Part shown: piece by piece, positions 24,393-32,453 of the stretch
Numbering within the stretch: the stretch's first letter is position 1
Layout of the letters: every line of letters begins with the position of its first letter
Origin: Pseudomonadales bacterium
Lineage (GTDB): Bacteria; Pseudomonadota; Gammaproteobacteria; Pseudomonadales; Ketobacteraceae
Direction of reading: 5' to 3'
Assembly (NCBI GenBank): GCA_002708905.1
Contig: PAPM01000011.1
Location: forward strand, 177,627 to 241,626
Length of the DNA: 64,000 nt
Position numbers and translations under genes: made by a program
The notes under the pieces: generated by a model
Database searches by the model: none
What the model saw: only the letters and a program-made list of their open reading frames with translations
What the model was told of the DNA's origin: nothing

Positions 24393-26222
24393 TTAGTAAT
24401 CAAAATCCGTTCTTAAATCCACTTCCGGATAGCCTGGAATGGCAATGGATGATTTAGAAATATTCAGTTGTTCGCCTTTGGTTTCCGGTTCACCAAAACG
24501 GTAGATGGAAGCAGGAATCGCAGTTAAAACATCATCATGATATTGCAACTGGGCGGATTGCACGACTTCCTGCCGCTGTTGATAAGCAGACCATTCTTTC
24601 GCACCGTATCGTTTCTGCATGAACTTCTCACACCACTGTGGAGACAGCATGACGCCGCTGGCGTTATTGCCGCCGAAACCTTTTGCGTTGATCAAAGCGC
24701 CACGGAAGTGATCAGCCCCAAAGTTGCGGTGCTGGTTGCTGAAGGAGAGATTGGTGCGCTCCACATCATCAGCAAACCCGTCCACCGTCGTGATGCCCGG
24801 CAAAATGTTATGTTTGAACACACCCAGTGCTGCCGCAATCTGGTCACCTCCGGCCACACCGATAGAGTGACCCAGGAAGCATTTCACCGCGGCCACCGGC
24901 CATTCCTGAATGCCAAAAGTTTTTGCCAGTGTATTGAGAATATGAGATTCCGTCTGGCGATTTTGTGGTGTGCCGGTACCGTGTGCCATGGCGAAGGTAT
25001 TGCTCATTGCATCGTTGCTTCCCAATGCCTGTCCAAGGTAATCCAGTGCACGACCGACGGTCAGGTAGTTGCCGATACCAGGCGCAGAAATGGAACGCTT
25101 GATGCCGTCAGCGTGAATAAATACTTCCGGTGCTGCAGCATAAATGGTGGCGCCCAGTTCCAGCGCCAGTTGATCACTGCACAGCACCAGGAACTGGGAT
25201 GCTTCAGCGATGGTGAAGCCGCAATTGTTACCAAACGGACGGCAGGCGCGGCGGTAATCCACTTCCTCCACACCATCCAGCTTGCGCAGGCCTTCGTCGT
25301 CTGCCAGTGCGCTCATGGCCCGATAACCTTCCATCACTTCGGGAATAACAGGTGCTTCGCTGGCTCCTACCAATACGATTTGAGCGCGGCCGCTCTGAAT
25401 ATCCTGAATGCCCATGCGCAGGTTATACAGGAAAGTGGCACAGGCGCCGGCCATCGCGCCGGTGTTGCCCACGTTACCCAATACATAGGCGTTGACAAAG
25501 TCTGCTGTCATATCAGCAAACCCCATGGGGCATTGCTTCGAGCTGACGCGCTTGCCTTGCAGGTTACTGCGCAGCATACCGCCGGTGCCGAATTCATCCA
25601 GCTGTCCCATCGCGCTGCTGGCATAGACACTGATTTTTTGGGGATCGACCTTGTGTTGAATCAAGTCCCAGGGAATGCCGGTTGAACGCAGAGCGTCGGA
25701 CACTGCAAAGGTAGCCAACTGCAAGCCACGGGGATGATTGCGGGAACTGTAGGTGTCCCCGGGTTCAAAACCACTGGGAATCTGGCCGGCTGCTCGTACC
25801 GGATAGGGTTGGGTGTCCTCCAGCAGGATGCGGGTGGCGTCGTCGCAAACCACGGTGGCTTCATCGCCGTTGATGGTCACGTGCCAGTTGTCGGGAATTG
25901 CGTTAGGCAGGTCTTTCTTGCGTAGCTTGAACACCAGTTCTTTATTCTGGCCGTCCATTTTAACTGGCTTGTGCAGGCTTACCCGTTCCACATCAAAGTG
26001 TGACTTCTCGATTTTTCGAATCAGGGTACCGGCCAGAATGTCATCCTGGCTCAGGTTTTTTTCCTGGCCGTTCTTCATCAGCACAGCAAGGCTTTGCAGG
26101 CATTCGGCTTGGTTGGCCTGATCAAGGCTGTCGAAAACCATGCGTTGGTAGCCATGATGAAACGACGACCGGCCTGCGGCATTGATTCCACCAAATCCGA
26201 TGATTAAGGGTAACGCTTTCAA
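24393..26222 (-). CDS. fabY: Beta-ketoacyl-ACP synthase, FabY type
   Basis: Condensing enzyme resembling Pseudomonas FabY, which starts fatty-acid synthesis from acetyl-CoA and malonyl-ACP. The N-terminus has the family's own pattern, LPLIIGFGGINAAGRSS followed by HHGYQRMV. The thiolase-fold triad is visible: Cys in GACATFLYNL, His in MAHGTGTPQN and His in LGHSIGVAGG. With TTG 26222 as start the product is 609 residues; GGAGT lies just upstream at the right spacing and the protein then begins where FabY proteins do. A GTG at 26303 would add 27 residues without a ribosome site. Thiolase is upstream and the branched-chain dehydrogenase operon downstream on the same strand. Confidence 0.88.
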   Translation of the reverse strand: MKALPLIIGFGGINAAGRSSFHHGYQRMVFDSLDQANQAECLQSLAVLMKNGQEKNLSQDDILAGTLIRKIEKSHFDVERVSLHKPVKMDGQNKELVFKLRKKDLPNAIPDNWHVTINGDEATVVCDDATRILLEDTQPYPVRAAGQIPSGFEPGDTYSSRNHPRGLQLATFAVSDALRSTGIPWDLIQHKVDPQKISVYASSAMGQLDEFGTGGMLRSNLQGKRVSSKQCPMGFADMTADFVNAYVLGNVGNTGAMAGACATFLYNLRMGIQDIQSGRAQIVLVGASEAPVIPEVMEGYRAMSALADDEGLRKLDGVEEVDYRRACRPFGNNCGFTIAEASQFLVLCSDQLALELGATIYAAAPEVFIHADGIKRSISAPGIGNYLTVGRALDYLGQALGSNDAMSNTFAMAHGTGTPQNRQTESHILNTLAKTFGIQEWPVAAVKCFLGHSIGVAGGDQIAAALGVFKHNILPGITTVDGFADDVERTNLSFSNQHRNFGADHFRGALINAKGFGGNNASGVMLSPQWCEKFMQKRYGAKEWSAYQQRQEVVQSAQLQYHDDVLTAIPASIYRFGEPETKGEQLNISKSSIAIPGYPEVDLRTDFDY

Positions 26223-26390
26223 AGTGGGACTCCATGAACCTGCAAGATGTTGAGCCTGTTTATTGTAGGGAGTGGAAAAATCCCCGCTAGACCAAGCGGT
26301 CACAATTGTTGAGATAAAGTGAAACCATTTGTAAAAGTGTAAAAAGGTATGTCAGTTCGGCGGGGAATTGGGGATAAAAGGGGAGGTGAA

Positions 26391-26411
26391 GAGGCGCTTT
26401 TGCAGCGCCTC
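26391..26411 (-). terminator. Hairpin after the thiolase gene
   Basis: Stem GAGGCGCT (26391-26398) with AGCGCCTC (26404-26411) and a 5-base loop, about 20 bases past the thiolase stop on the minus strand. The T-run is weak (TTCACC), so it may be only a partial terminator before fabY. Confidence 0.5.
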
Positions 26412-26432
26412 CCTTAAAGCGTTTAGACGGAT

Positions 26433-27614
26433 TTAGAGGATCTCGATGGCCATGGAAGTGGCTTCACCGCCACCAATACACAACGAGGCTACCCCTTTCT
26501 TGCCGCCACGCTGTTTGAGCGCATGGATCAGGCTCAGGATGATACGGGAACCTGTAGAGCCCACCGGGTGACCCAGGGCGCAGGCACCACCGTGTACATT
26601 CACTTTTTCATGGGGAATGTTGTGTTTCTGCATGGCCAGCATGGTCACCAGGGCGAAAGCTTCGTTGATTTCAAACAGATCCACGTCTGCAACACTCCAG
26701 CCGGTTTTCTCAAACAGGGTCTGCAGGGAGCCGACTGGCGCCAGGGTGAAGAGAGAAGGGTGTTGTGATTGCGTGGAGTGGCCCACGATACGCGCCAGCG
26801 GGGTTAGACCCTTGGCTTTGGCCACGGACTCGCGCATCAGTACCAGGGCGGAGGCCCCATCGGAAATGGAGCTGGCATTGGCAGCCGTCACGGTACCGTC
26901 TTTGGCAAACGCCGGGCGCAGGGTGGGGATCTTGTCGATATTGGCATTGCCAGGTTGCTCGTCATCAGACACGACCACTTCGCCTTTACGGGTTTTAACG
27001 GTGACCGGAACGATCTCGTCTTTGAAGTTGCCGTTGGCGATGGCTTGTTGGGCCCGTTGCAGTGAGCTGATGGCGAATTCGTCCATAGCTTCCCTGGACA
27101 GGCCTTCCTTATCCGCCACTTCCTGGGCAAAGGAACCCATCAGGCGACCGGTTTTGGCGTCTTCCAGACCGTCCAGGAACATGTGGTCCTTGATCTCGCC
27201 ATGGCCCATGCGGTAGCCGGCACGGGCCTTTTCCAGCACGTAGGGCGCGTTGGACATGCTTTCCATACCGCCGCTCACCATGATGTCGTTGGTGCCGGCC
27301 TTGATCAGGTCGTGGGCCAGCATGGTGGCTTTCATCCCGGAACCACAGAGTTTGTTGATGGTGGTGCAGCCGGTGGCTTCCGGCAGACCGGCGTCCAGAG
27401 CGGCTTGACGGGCAGGGCCCTGCTTCAGGCCGGCCGGCAGTACACAACCCATGATCACTTCCTGCACGTCTTCCGGGGCAATACCGGCGCGGGCTACCGC
27501 CTCACGGATGGTGATCGCGCCCAGCTCAGTGGCGGTAACAGAGGAAAGTGAACCCTGAAAGCCACCCATTGGGGTACGGGCGCCGTTAACAATGACAACT
27601 GCATCTTCGCTCAT
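26433..27614 (-). CDS. Acetyl-CoA C-acetyltransferase (thiolase)
   Basis: Thiolase of 393 residues that condenses two acetyl-CoA or cleaves acetoacetyl-CoA. The nucleophilic cysteine is in NKLCGSGMKA near residue 89-91, the histidine in GGACALGHPVGSTG near 350 and the second cysteine in SLCIGGGEA near 380, all in the biosynthetic thiolase pattern (AtoB/PhaA). The start has MSEDAVVIVNGARTPMGGFQG. A palindrome, TACTCC-AAAT-GGAGTA, lies 87-102 bases upstream and may control it. It could feed PHA or ketone-body metabolism; the sequence alone does not decide. Confidence 0.93.
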   Translation of the reverse strand: MSEDAVVIVNGARTPMGGFQGSLSSVTATELGAITIREAVARAGIAPEDVQEVIMGCVLPAGLKQGPARQAALDAGLPEATGCTTINKLCGSGMKATMLAHDLIKAGTNDIMVSGGMESMSNAPYVLEKARAGYRMGHGEIKDHMFLDGLEDAKTGRLMGSFAQEVADKEGLSREAMDEFAISSLQRAQQAIANGNFKDEIVPVTVKTRKGEVVVSDDEQPGNANIDKIPTLRPAFAKDGTVTAANASSISDGASALVLMRESVAKAKGLTPLARIVGHSTQSQHPSLFTLAPVGSLQTLFEKTGWSVADVDLFEINEAFALVTMLAMQKHNIPHEKVNVHGGACALGHPVGSTGSRIILSLIHALKQRGGKKGVASLCIGGGEATSMAIEIL

Positions 27615-27700
27615 GGTGTGTAGTCCTAATTCATCTAGTTAAGTCGATACGACAAAGCAGGCATTTTACCGGGAAATGGAGGGTGGTGCGAATGATCAAA

Positions 27701-27716
27701 TACTCCAAATGGAGTA
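27701..27716. promoter_or_regulatory. Operator-like palindrome upstream of the thiolase gene
   Basis: TACTCC-AAAT-GGAGTA is a perfect 6-4-6 palindrome between the stop of the downstream GGDEF-EAL gene and the thiolase start. It resembles a TetR-type operator in size. The binding protein is unknown. Confidence 0.4.
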
Positions 27717-27721
27717 GCGGA

Positions 27722-29836
27722 TTAGCTGGATTTGTTCAGCATGGGGTTGGTGGTTTTGGCGGCACGCTGGGTGGCACTCTTCACCTGGCTGCGTTGATTG
27801 CTCAGGAACGTGAGGAATGAGTCCTCCCGAATGGGCTGACTGTAGTAGTAACCCTGGGCGACATCGCACTCGCACTCCTGCAGGTATTTGATCTGGTCCA
27901 GGGTCTCGGTTCCCTCTGCGATAACGGACAGTCCCAGGCTGTGTCCCAACTGGATGATCGCGTCCACGATGGTGCCGTTATCGGGATCTTCCAGCATGTC
28001 CTGCACGAAGGCGCGGTCGATTTTAACCTCGTCCATGGGCATTTTTTTCAGATAACTCAGGGAGGAGTAGCCGGTACCAAAATCATCGATAGCCAGCTGT
28101 ACGCCGATGTCTTTCATTTGCTTCAGCAGGCGAATCGCAAGATCCACATTTTCCATTACCGCAGTTTCGGTAATTTCCAGCATCAGGTGTTGGGGCGGTA
28201 TCCCGGTTTCCTGCACCAGGCGTTTCACCGTGCCTACCAGGTCAGATTGGTGCAGTTGAATGGCACTGACATTGACCGAGATGGTGAGGTTGTGAAAGCC
28301 GGCTTCCAGCCAGCGACGCAGGGCATAACAGGATTGCTTAAGCACCCATTCGCCGATTGCCACAATCGCCCCGGTGCGTTCCGCCAAAGGAATGAACTCC
28401 ACCGGGGACACCATACCCCGTTCCGGGTGGTGCCAGCGTACCAGGGCTTCTGCTCCACGCACTTCGCCGGTGACCAGGTTGACCTGGGGCTGGAACACCA
28501 ATTGGAGTTGGTTGTCTTCTGCTGCAGAGGAGAGTTGGCGTTCCAGCACTTTGGTTTCGCGAATGCGCTGGTCCACATTCGCTACATAGAACTGGTAATT
28601 GTTGCCCCCCTGGGACTTGGCCAGCTGCATCACGTTCTCTGCGTTCTTCAACAGTTGATCAGCAGTAGCGGCATCGTGGGGGTAAATGGTGATGCCGATG
28701 GTAGCGGAGAGACTGATGTTGTGATTATCCAGGCGGAAAGGGCGGCGCACACTGTCCAGCACTTTTTGGGCGACGTCTGCCGCCTGGTAATGGTTATCCA
28801 GATTGGGAATCACCATGGCAAACACGTCGCCGCCGACGCGGGCAATAGTATGAGTGGGGTCCAGGTCGGCACGGAACCGGTCTGCCAGGGTCAGCAGCAG
28901 TTTGTCGCCGGCGTGATAGGAATGCAGCAGGTTAACGGACTTGAAATCATCAAGTGCACAATACAGCACCGCAAACATATCGTTTTGATGGTTGGCATCC
29001 TGGATCGATTGTTCGATACGGCGCAGCAGCATATTGCGGTTGGGAAGTTCGGTAAGCATGTCATAGTTGCTGAGCCGTTCCACATGGGCTTCTGCTACCC
29101 GACGCTTACTGTTGTACTTTTCAATGGCTTTGAATAAATCGTTAATCTTCTGGACCCAGGCACCCAGCTCATCATCTTCGTGGCCGCGGGGTGCATCCAG
29201 TTGGTTTTGGGCCGGACGCATGGGATCGATTTCTTCCAGTGAACTCAACAGGGAAGTCATCGGCCGTGCAATCAAACCCTGGAAAATAAGGTACAAAACC
29301 GAGCCGAACACGATGGCTTGGGTCAGGCCGGAGACAATGATGGTTTTGCTGCGCTCAATAAACTCATTGGCGGCACCGGATGGGTCCAGGCTGACTTCGA
29401 GGTTGCCGAACAATTCGTTGCGCCCTTGATTCTGCTCCCCCGGTGCAATGCCCCGCAGCTCCATTGTGTAACTGAGTTCCTGGCCAAAGATCGAAGAGAT
29501 CAGGGAACGATAGGGGATGATGTTCTTGTTACGGAATTCGGACGCCAGCGGCGGCTTTTCCGGAATGGACACAGCAGCATAGAAAACGGCATTGTTGCGA
29601 AACAGGCCCTGCACCACTTGTTCTGCCAGAATACCATCCTTATTGTAGGCGGCTTGCGTGGCGGGCTCTTTCATCATGGCCAGGATTTGCTGGGCCTCGG
29701 TTTCCAGGCTTTTGCGGGCCTGGCGTGCATCCAGCATGATTTGTACGATACTGAGAAGAAGGCCCATGAGTAGGGCAGTACCCATGACGGCAAAGAAAAG
29801 TTTGTTGGAAAGTCGGCTGTTTAGTTTACCCTGCAT
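27722..29836 (-). CDS. Membrane GGDEF-EAL protein, predicted c-di-GMP phosphodiesterase
   Basis: A 704-residue inner-membrane protein. It has a transmembrane segment near residues 12-33, a periplasmic domain to about 165, a second span near 168-190, a HAMP-like region (IARPMTSLLSSLEEID) to about 245, a GGDEF domain about 255-420 and an EAL domain about 440-690. The GGDEF signature reads GGDVF, with catalytic Glu replaced by V338, so cyclase activity is unlikely. The EAL part keeps E463-A-L, SVNVSA, LEITET, IDDFGTGYSS, VKIDRAFV, AEGTET and AQGYYYSQP, and should hydrolyse c-di-GMP. A TATAAT at 29900-29895 is a likely -10. Its 3' end is close to the thiolase promoter. Confidence 0.93.
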   Translation of the reverse strand: MQGKLNSRLSNKLFFAVMGTALLMGLLLSIVQIMLDARQARKSLETEAQQILAMMKEPATQAAYNKDGILAEQVVQGLFRNNAVFYAAVSIPEKPPLASEFRNKNIIPYRSLISSIFGQELSYTMELRGIAPGEQNQGRNELFGNLEVSLDPSGAANEFIERSKTIIVSGLTQAIVFGSVLYLIFQGLIARPMTSLLSSLEEIDPMRPAQNQLDAPRGHEDDELGAWVQKINDLFKAIEKYNSKRRVAEAHVERLSNYDMLTELPNRNMLLRRIEQSIQDANHQNDMFAVLYCALDDFKSVNLLHSYHAGDKLLLTLADRFRADLDPTHTIARVGGDVFAMVIPNLDNHYQAADVAQKVLDSVRRPFRLDNHNISLSATIGITIYPHDAATADQLLKNAENVMQLAKSQGGNNYQFYVANVDQRIRETKVLERQLSSAAEDNQLQLVFQPQVNLVTGEVRGAEALVRWHHPERGMVSPVEFIPLAERTGAIVAIGEWVLKQSCYALRRWLEAGFHNLTISVNVSAIQLHQSDLVGTVKRLVQETGIPPQHLMLEITETAVMENVDLAIRLLKQMKDIGVQLAIDDFGTGYSSLSYLKKMPMDEVKIDRAFVQDMLEDPDNGTIVDAIIQLGHSLGLSVIAEGTETLDQIKYLQECECDVAQGYYYSQPIREDSFLTFLSNQRSQVKSATQRAAKTTNPMLNKSS

Positions 29837-29894
29837 GGATCGCTTCCAAGTCGAGTGGCCGTTTATTATTCTAGTGTTATTAGGAAGAGTATTA

Positions 29895-29900
29895 ATTATA
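29895..29900 (-). promoter_or_regulatory. -10 box of the GGDEF-EAL gene
   Basis: Perfect TATAAT on the minus strand, about 60 bases upstream of the start codon at 29836. No clear -35 is visible at the expected distance. Confidence 0.4.
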
Positions 29901-29961
29901 ACCAGTTAGAAAGTCAAAGGTTTGCACTGGCTTTTTAGTTTTATTTTAAGAGGCGCGGAAT

Positions 29962-30549
29962 TTGAGGCCCTATCTATACATGGTGTTTGCTCTTGCTGGG
30001 CTGTTTTGGTCACCTTTAAGTCAGGGGGAAGACTCCAGCCAGAACATCCGGGACTCCTCCTCTGACGCTTCGGAAGAAAGTGGGCAGCCGGCAGGGGTGA
30101 GCCAACCACCGGTCTCGTCCAAAATTGCACGCAAGGAGCTGCAGACCCTGCTCGATGAAGGCCTCAGAATGCTGGCGTCGGAATTGGTGGAGAACGGGAG
30201 CTTTTACCCCTTTGTGGCCATGCTGGGGCACGATAACGAGATCCGCCTGATCGGGACACCGGTCTCTCTGCGGGAAGACAGTGCTGAGCGCGCGATGGAA
30301 TCACTGGTAAAGAAAACCCGGTCACTCGCACAGGAGCGCCGGATTCGGGCGGCAGGTTTCTTTATGGATTATGTGGCCACCCGAGCGGATACAGAGGTGG
30401 CGCAGCCGGGAATCAGAGTGGAGCTGAATCACATACACCCGGATGCGCTTTCCGTGTTCATACCCTATATAATCACGTCGGATAAAAAACTTCGGTTGTT
30501 AACACCGCAATACAATAAAGGAAAAAATGTTGTCTTCGCAGATCGGTAG
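29962..30549 (+). CDS. Exported protein of unknown function (195 aa)
   Basis: The N-terminus (LYMVFALAGLFWSPLSQG) is a signal peptide, followed by a Ser/Glu/Gln-rich spacer to about residue 50. The remainder, about 60-195, is a compact domain with KELQTLLDEGLRMLASEL, ENGSFYPFVAMLGHDNEIRLIG, AGFFMDYVATR, VELNHIHPDALSVFIPYI and LLTPQYNKGKNVVFADR. No family was recognised. TTG at 29962 has AAGAGG upstream at good spacing; ATG 29980 in the same frame would also keep the signal peptide. It precedes the hydrolase gene by 24 bases and may be co-transcribed. Confidence 0.75.
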   Translation: MRPYLYMVFALAGLFWSPLSQGEDSSQNIRDSSSDASEESGQPAGVSQPPVSSKIARKELQTLLDEGLRMLASELVENGSFYPFVAMLGHDNEIRLIGTPVSLREDSAERAMESLVKKTRSLAQERRIRAAGFFMDYVATRADTEVAQPGIRVELNHIHPDALSVFIPYIITSDKKLRLLTPQYNKGKNVVFADR

Positions 30550-30573
30550 TCATTTGCAGCAACCATCCTCAAC

Positions 30574-31413
30574 ATGATCAAACAATCCTTCGACCGCGTT
30601 CAAACCCGTCTGCGTAAAGGCATGTTTCATGGCTTGCGCTGGGCCGGCCTGCGTGCCGGGAAAGTCATTCAGAACCTGCATTACGGGCGTGAGCCTGGTC
30701 AGGCCCTGGATCTATATCTTCCGCAGGACAGTGATCGCGGTACGCAGATGGTGTTTCTCCACGGTGGTGGATGGCACTCAGGTAGTAAAGATGAATATGC
30801 CTACCTGGGCTCGGCTATGGCAGCCTATGGTGTGGCCTGCGCGGTAGTGGGCTATCGTTTATATCCGCAGGTACGCTACCCGGTGTTTATCGAAGACGTC
30901 TCCCATGCGATCGCCTGGTTACGCAGAGAGGGTGTGCGCTATGGATTCAGTGATGCCCCATTGTATCTGATGGGCCACTCTGCAGGCGCCCACATCGCCT
31001 GTATGGTTGCACTGGACGAGCGCTATCGCGAATTGGCCCAGCTGGATAGCGACAGTATTGCCGGCATCATCGGTTTGTCCGGGGTTTATCGTTTCCGCCC
31101 GGAAGTATCGCCGGTTTATTCCGATATTTTTTCGACCGCAGAACCGGGATTTGAGTCGGTTAAGCCCATTAATTACGTAGGGGAAAACAAAGTGCCGATC
31201 TTAATGCTGCACGGCGACCGGGACCGGGTGATCGGTGCCCGTAATGCCCAGCACATGCTGCAGGCGGCCCGGCAGGTCGGCCAACCGGTGCAACTTCATT
31301 TACAGGAAGGCTATGGTCACGTACGACCTATTTTTGATTTCCTGCCGTTCATGCCCAATCACCAGAAGACCATGTCTCTGCTGTTGTCCTTTATGTCGGG
31401 CGTTAAAGTATGA
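30574..31413 (+). CDS. Alpha/beta hydrolase, carboxylesterase type
   Basis: Esterase of 279 residues with the hormone-sensitive-lipase-like features: oxyanion motif HGGGWHSG near residue 65, nucleophile in GHSAGAH near 133-139, acid in HGDRDRVIG near 215 and histidine in YGHVRP near 250. There is no signal peptide, so it acts in the cytoplasm. The substrate is unknown. The next gene starts within its stop codon (ATGA overlap at 31410), so the hydrolase and the epimerase-like dehydrogenase are made together and may act on the same substrate. Confidence 0.88.
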   Translation: MIKQSFDRVQTRLRKGMFHGLRWAGLRAGKVIQNLHYGREPGQALDLYLPQDSDRGTQMVFLHGGGWHSGSKDEYAYLGSAMAAYGVACAVVGYRLYPQVRYPVFIEDVSHAIAWLRREGVRYGFSDAPLYLMGHSAGAHIACMVALDERYRELAQLDSDSIAGIIGLSGVYRFRPEVSPVYSDIFSTAEPGFESVKPINYVGENKVPILMLHGDRDRVIGARNAQHMLQAARQVGQPVQLHLQEGYGHVRPIFDFLPFMPNHQKTMSLLLSFMSGVKV

Positions 31414-32408
31414 AGATCCTGATTACCGGTGGCACTGGCTTCATTGGTGGGCATTATGTTCGGCACCTGCGTGCGACCCGCCAGGATGTGAAGGTGTTTT
31501 TTAGCGGTCGCAACCTGGAAAAAGGTAATCAGCTTGCTGCCCTGACCGGTGCCCATTATTACCGCGGAGAGTTACATGATTTGCCCTTTGTGAATCTCAT
31601 CTGCAAGGATATGGATTTGGTGGTGCATTGCGCCGGGCGCTCGGGCTTATGGGGGCCTTACGTGGAGTACTATCAAGCCAACGTGGCAGCCACCGAGCAT
31701 ATGCTGGCAGCGGCAATGGACGCCGGGGTGCAGCGCTTTGTCAATTTGGGTACTCCCAGTGTCTATTTCGACTTTAATGACCACTTGAATGTGACGGAAG
31801 ATTTCCTGCCGCCCCGTTTTGCCGATCACTACGCTCGAACCAAATACCAGGCGGAAACCCGGGTGCTGCGGGCACATAGCGAACAAATGAGAACGCTTTC
31901 CCTGCGGCCCCGATTTGTCATCGGTCCGGGGGATCACTCCATTTTACCGCGCCTGATTCGCAGCCATCAGTTGGGGCGGCTGATGCAGATTGGGGAGGGC
32001 AGAAACATCGTCAGTATGACCGGCATTGCCAACATGATGCAGGGGCTGGATTGCGCGGTGTTTGGTCCCGATGATATCTGTGGTGATGTGTATAACCTGA
32101 GTGATCCGCAGCCGGTCAATTTCTGGGATACGGTTAACTCCCTGATTTCCCTGATTTCCCTGCCGCCGGTTACGCGTAAAATTTCCTATGGGGTGGCCTT
32201 TGCTTTGGCCGCCACGGTGGAAGCGTATTATCGGCTGCGTCGATCAGAGCAGGAACCGGATGTGATGCGCTATAAGGTGGCCGTGATGGGGAACTCGTTT
32301 ACCCTGAATATTGAACGGGCCAGGCGAAAACTGGGTTATGATCCTCACACCCCCCTAAACGATACCCTGGCTGATTTTGCCGAGTGGTGGAATCATCATT
32401 CGGGATAA
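31410..32408 (+). CDS. NAD-dependent epimerase/3-beta-hydroxysteroid dehydrogenase-like protein
   Basis: Extended short-chain dehydrogenase of 332 residues. The Rossmann motif is ITGGTGFIGGHY at the N-terminus, VHCAGRSG is near residue 72, and the catalytic YARTK is near residue 145. The C-terminal half has RPRFVIGPGD and YNLSDPQPVNFWD, typical of the 3-beta-HSD/epimerase branch. A short in-frame duplication (LISLISL) comes from a 9-base tandem repeat near 32142-32160. The substrate, sterol-like, sugar or hydroxy-lipid, cannot be told. It is coupled to the esterase gene upstream. Confidence 0.85.
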   Translation: MKILITGGTGFIGGHYVRHLRATRQDVKVFFSGRNLEKGNQLAALTGAHYYRGELHDLPFVNLICKDMDLVVHCAGRSGLWGPYVEYYQANVAATEHMLAAAMDAGVQRFVNLGTPSVYFDFNDHLNVTEDFLPPRFADHYARTKYQAETRVLRAHSEQMRTLSLRPRFVIGPGDHSILPRLIRSHQLGRLMQIGEGRNIVSMTGIANMMQGLDCAVFGPDDICGDVYNLSDPQPVNFWDTVNSLISLISLPPVTRKISYGVAFALAATVEAYYRLRRSEQEPDVMRYKVAVMGNSFTLNIERARRKLGYDPHTPLNDTLADFAEWWNHHSG

Positions 32409-32413
32409 TTCTG

Positions 32414-32419
32414 TATAAT
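32414..32419 (+). promoter_or_regulatory. -10 box for the coiled-coil protein gene
   Basis: A perfect TATAAT just after the epimerase stop codon and 34 bases before the next ATG. The -35 region overlaps the end of the epimerase gene and is not close to consensus. Confidence 0.45.
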
Positions 32420-32453
32420 ACCCGCAACTTACAAGACCATTGGAAACCTAGTC

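Noticed and set aside
24537..25685. Plus-strand frame of 382 codons
   Set aside because: Antisense shadow of fabY, whose catalytic Cys and His motifs lie in this span on the minus strand.
27941..29137. Plus-strand frame of 398 codons
   Set aside because: Antisense shadow of the GGDEF-EAL gene; rich in His and Gln and without domain motifs.
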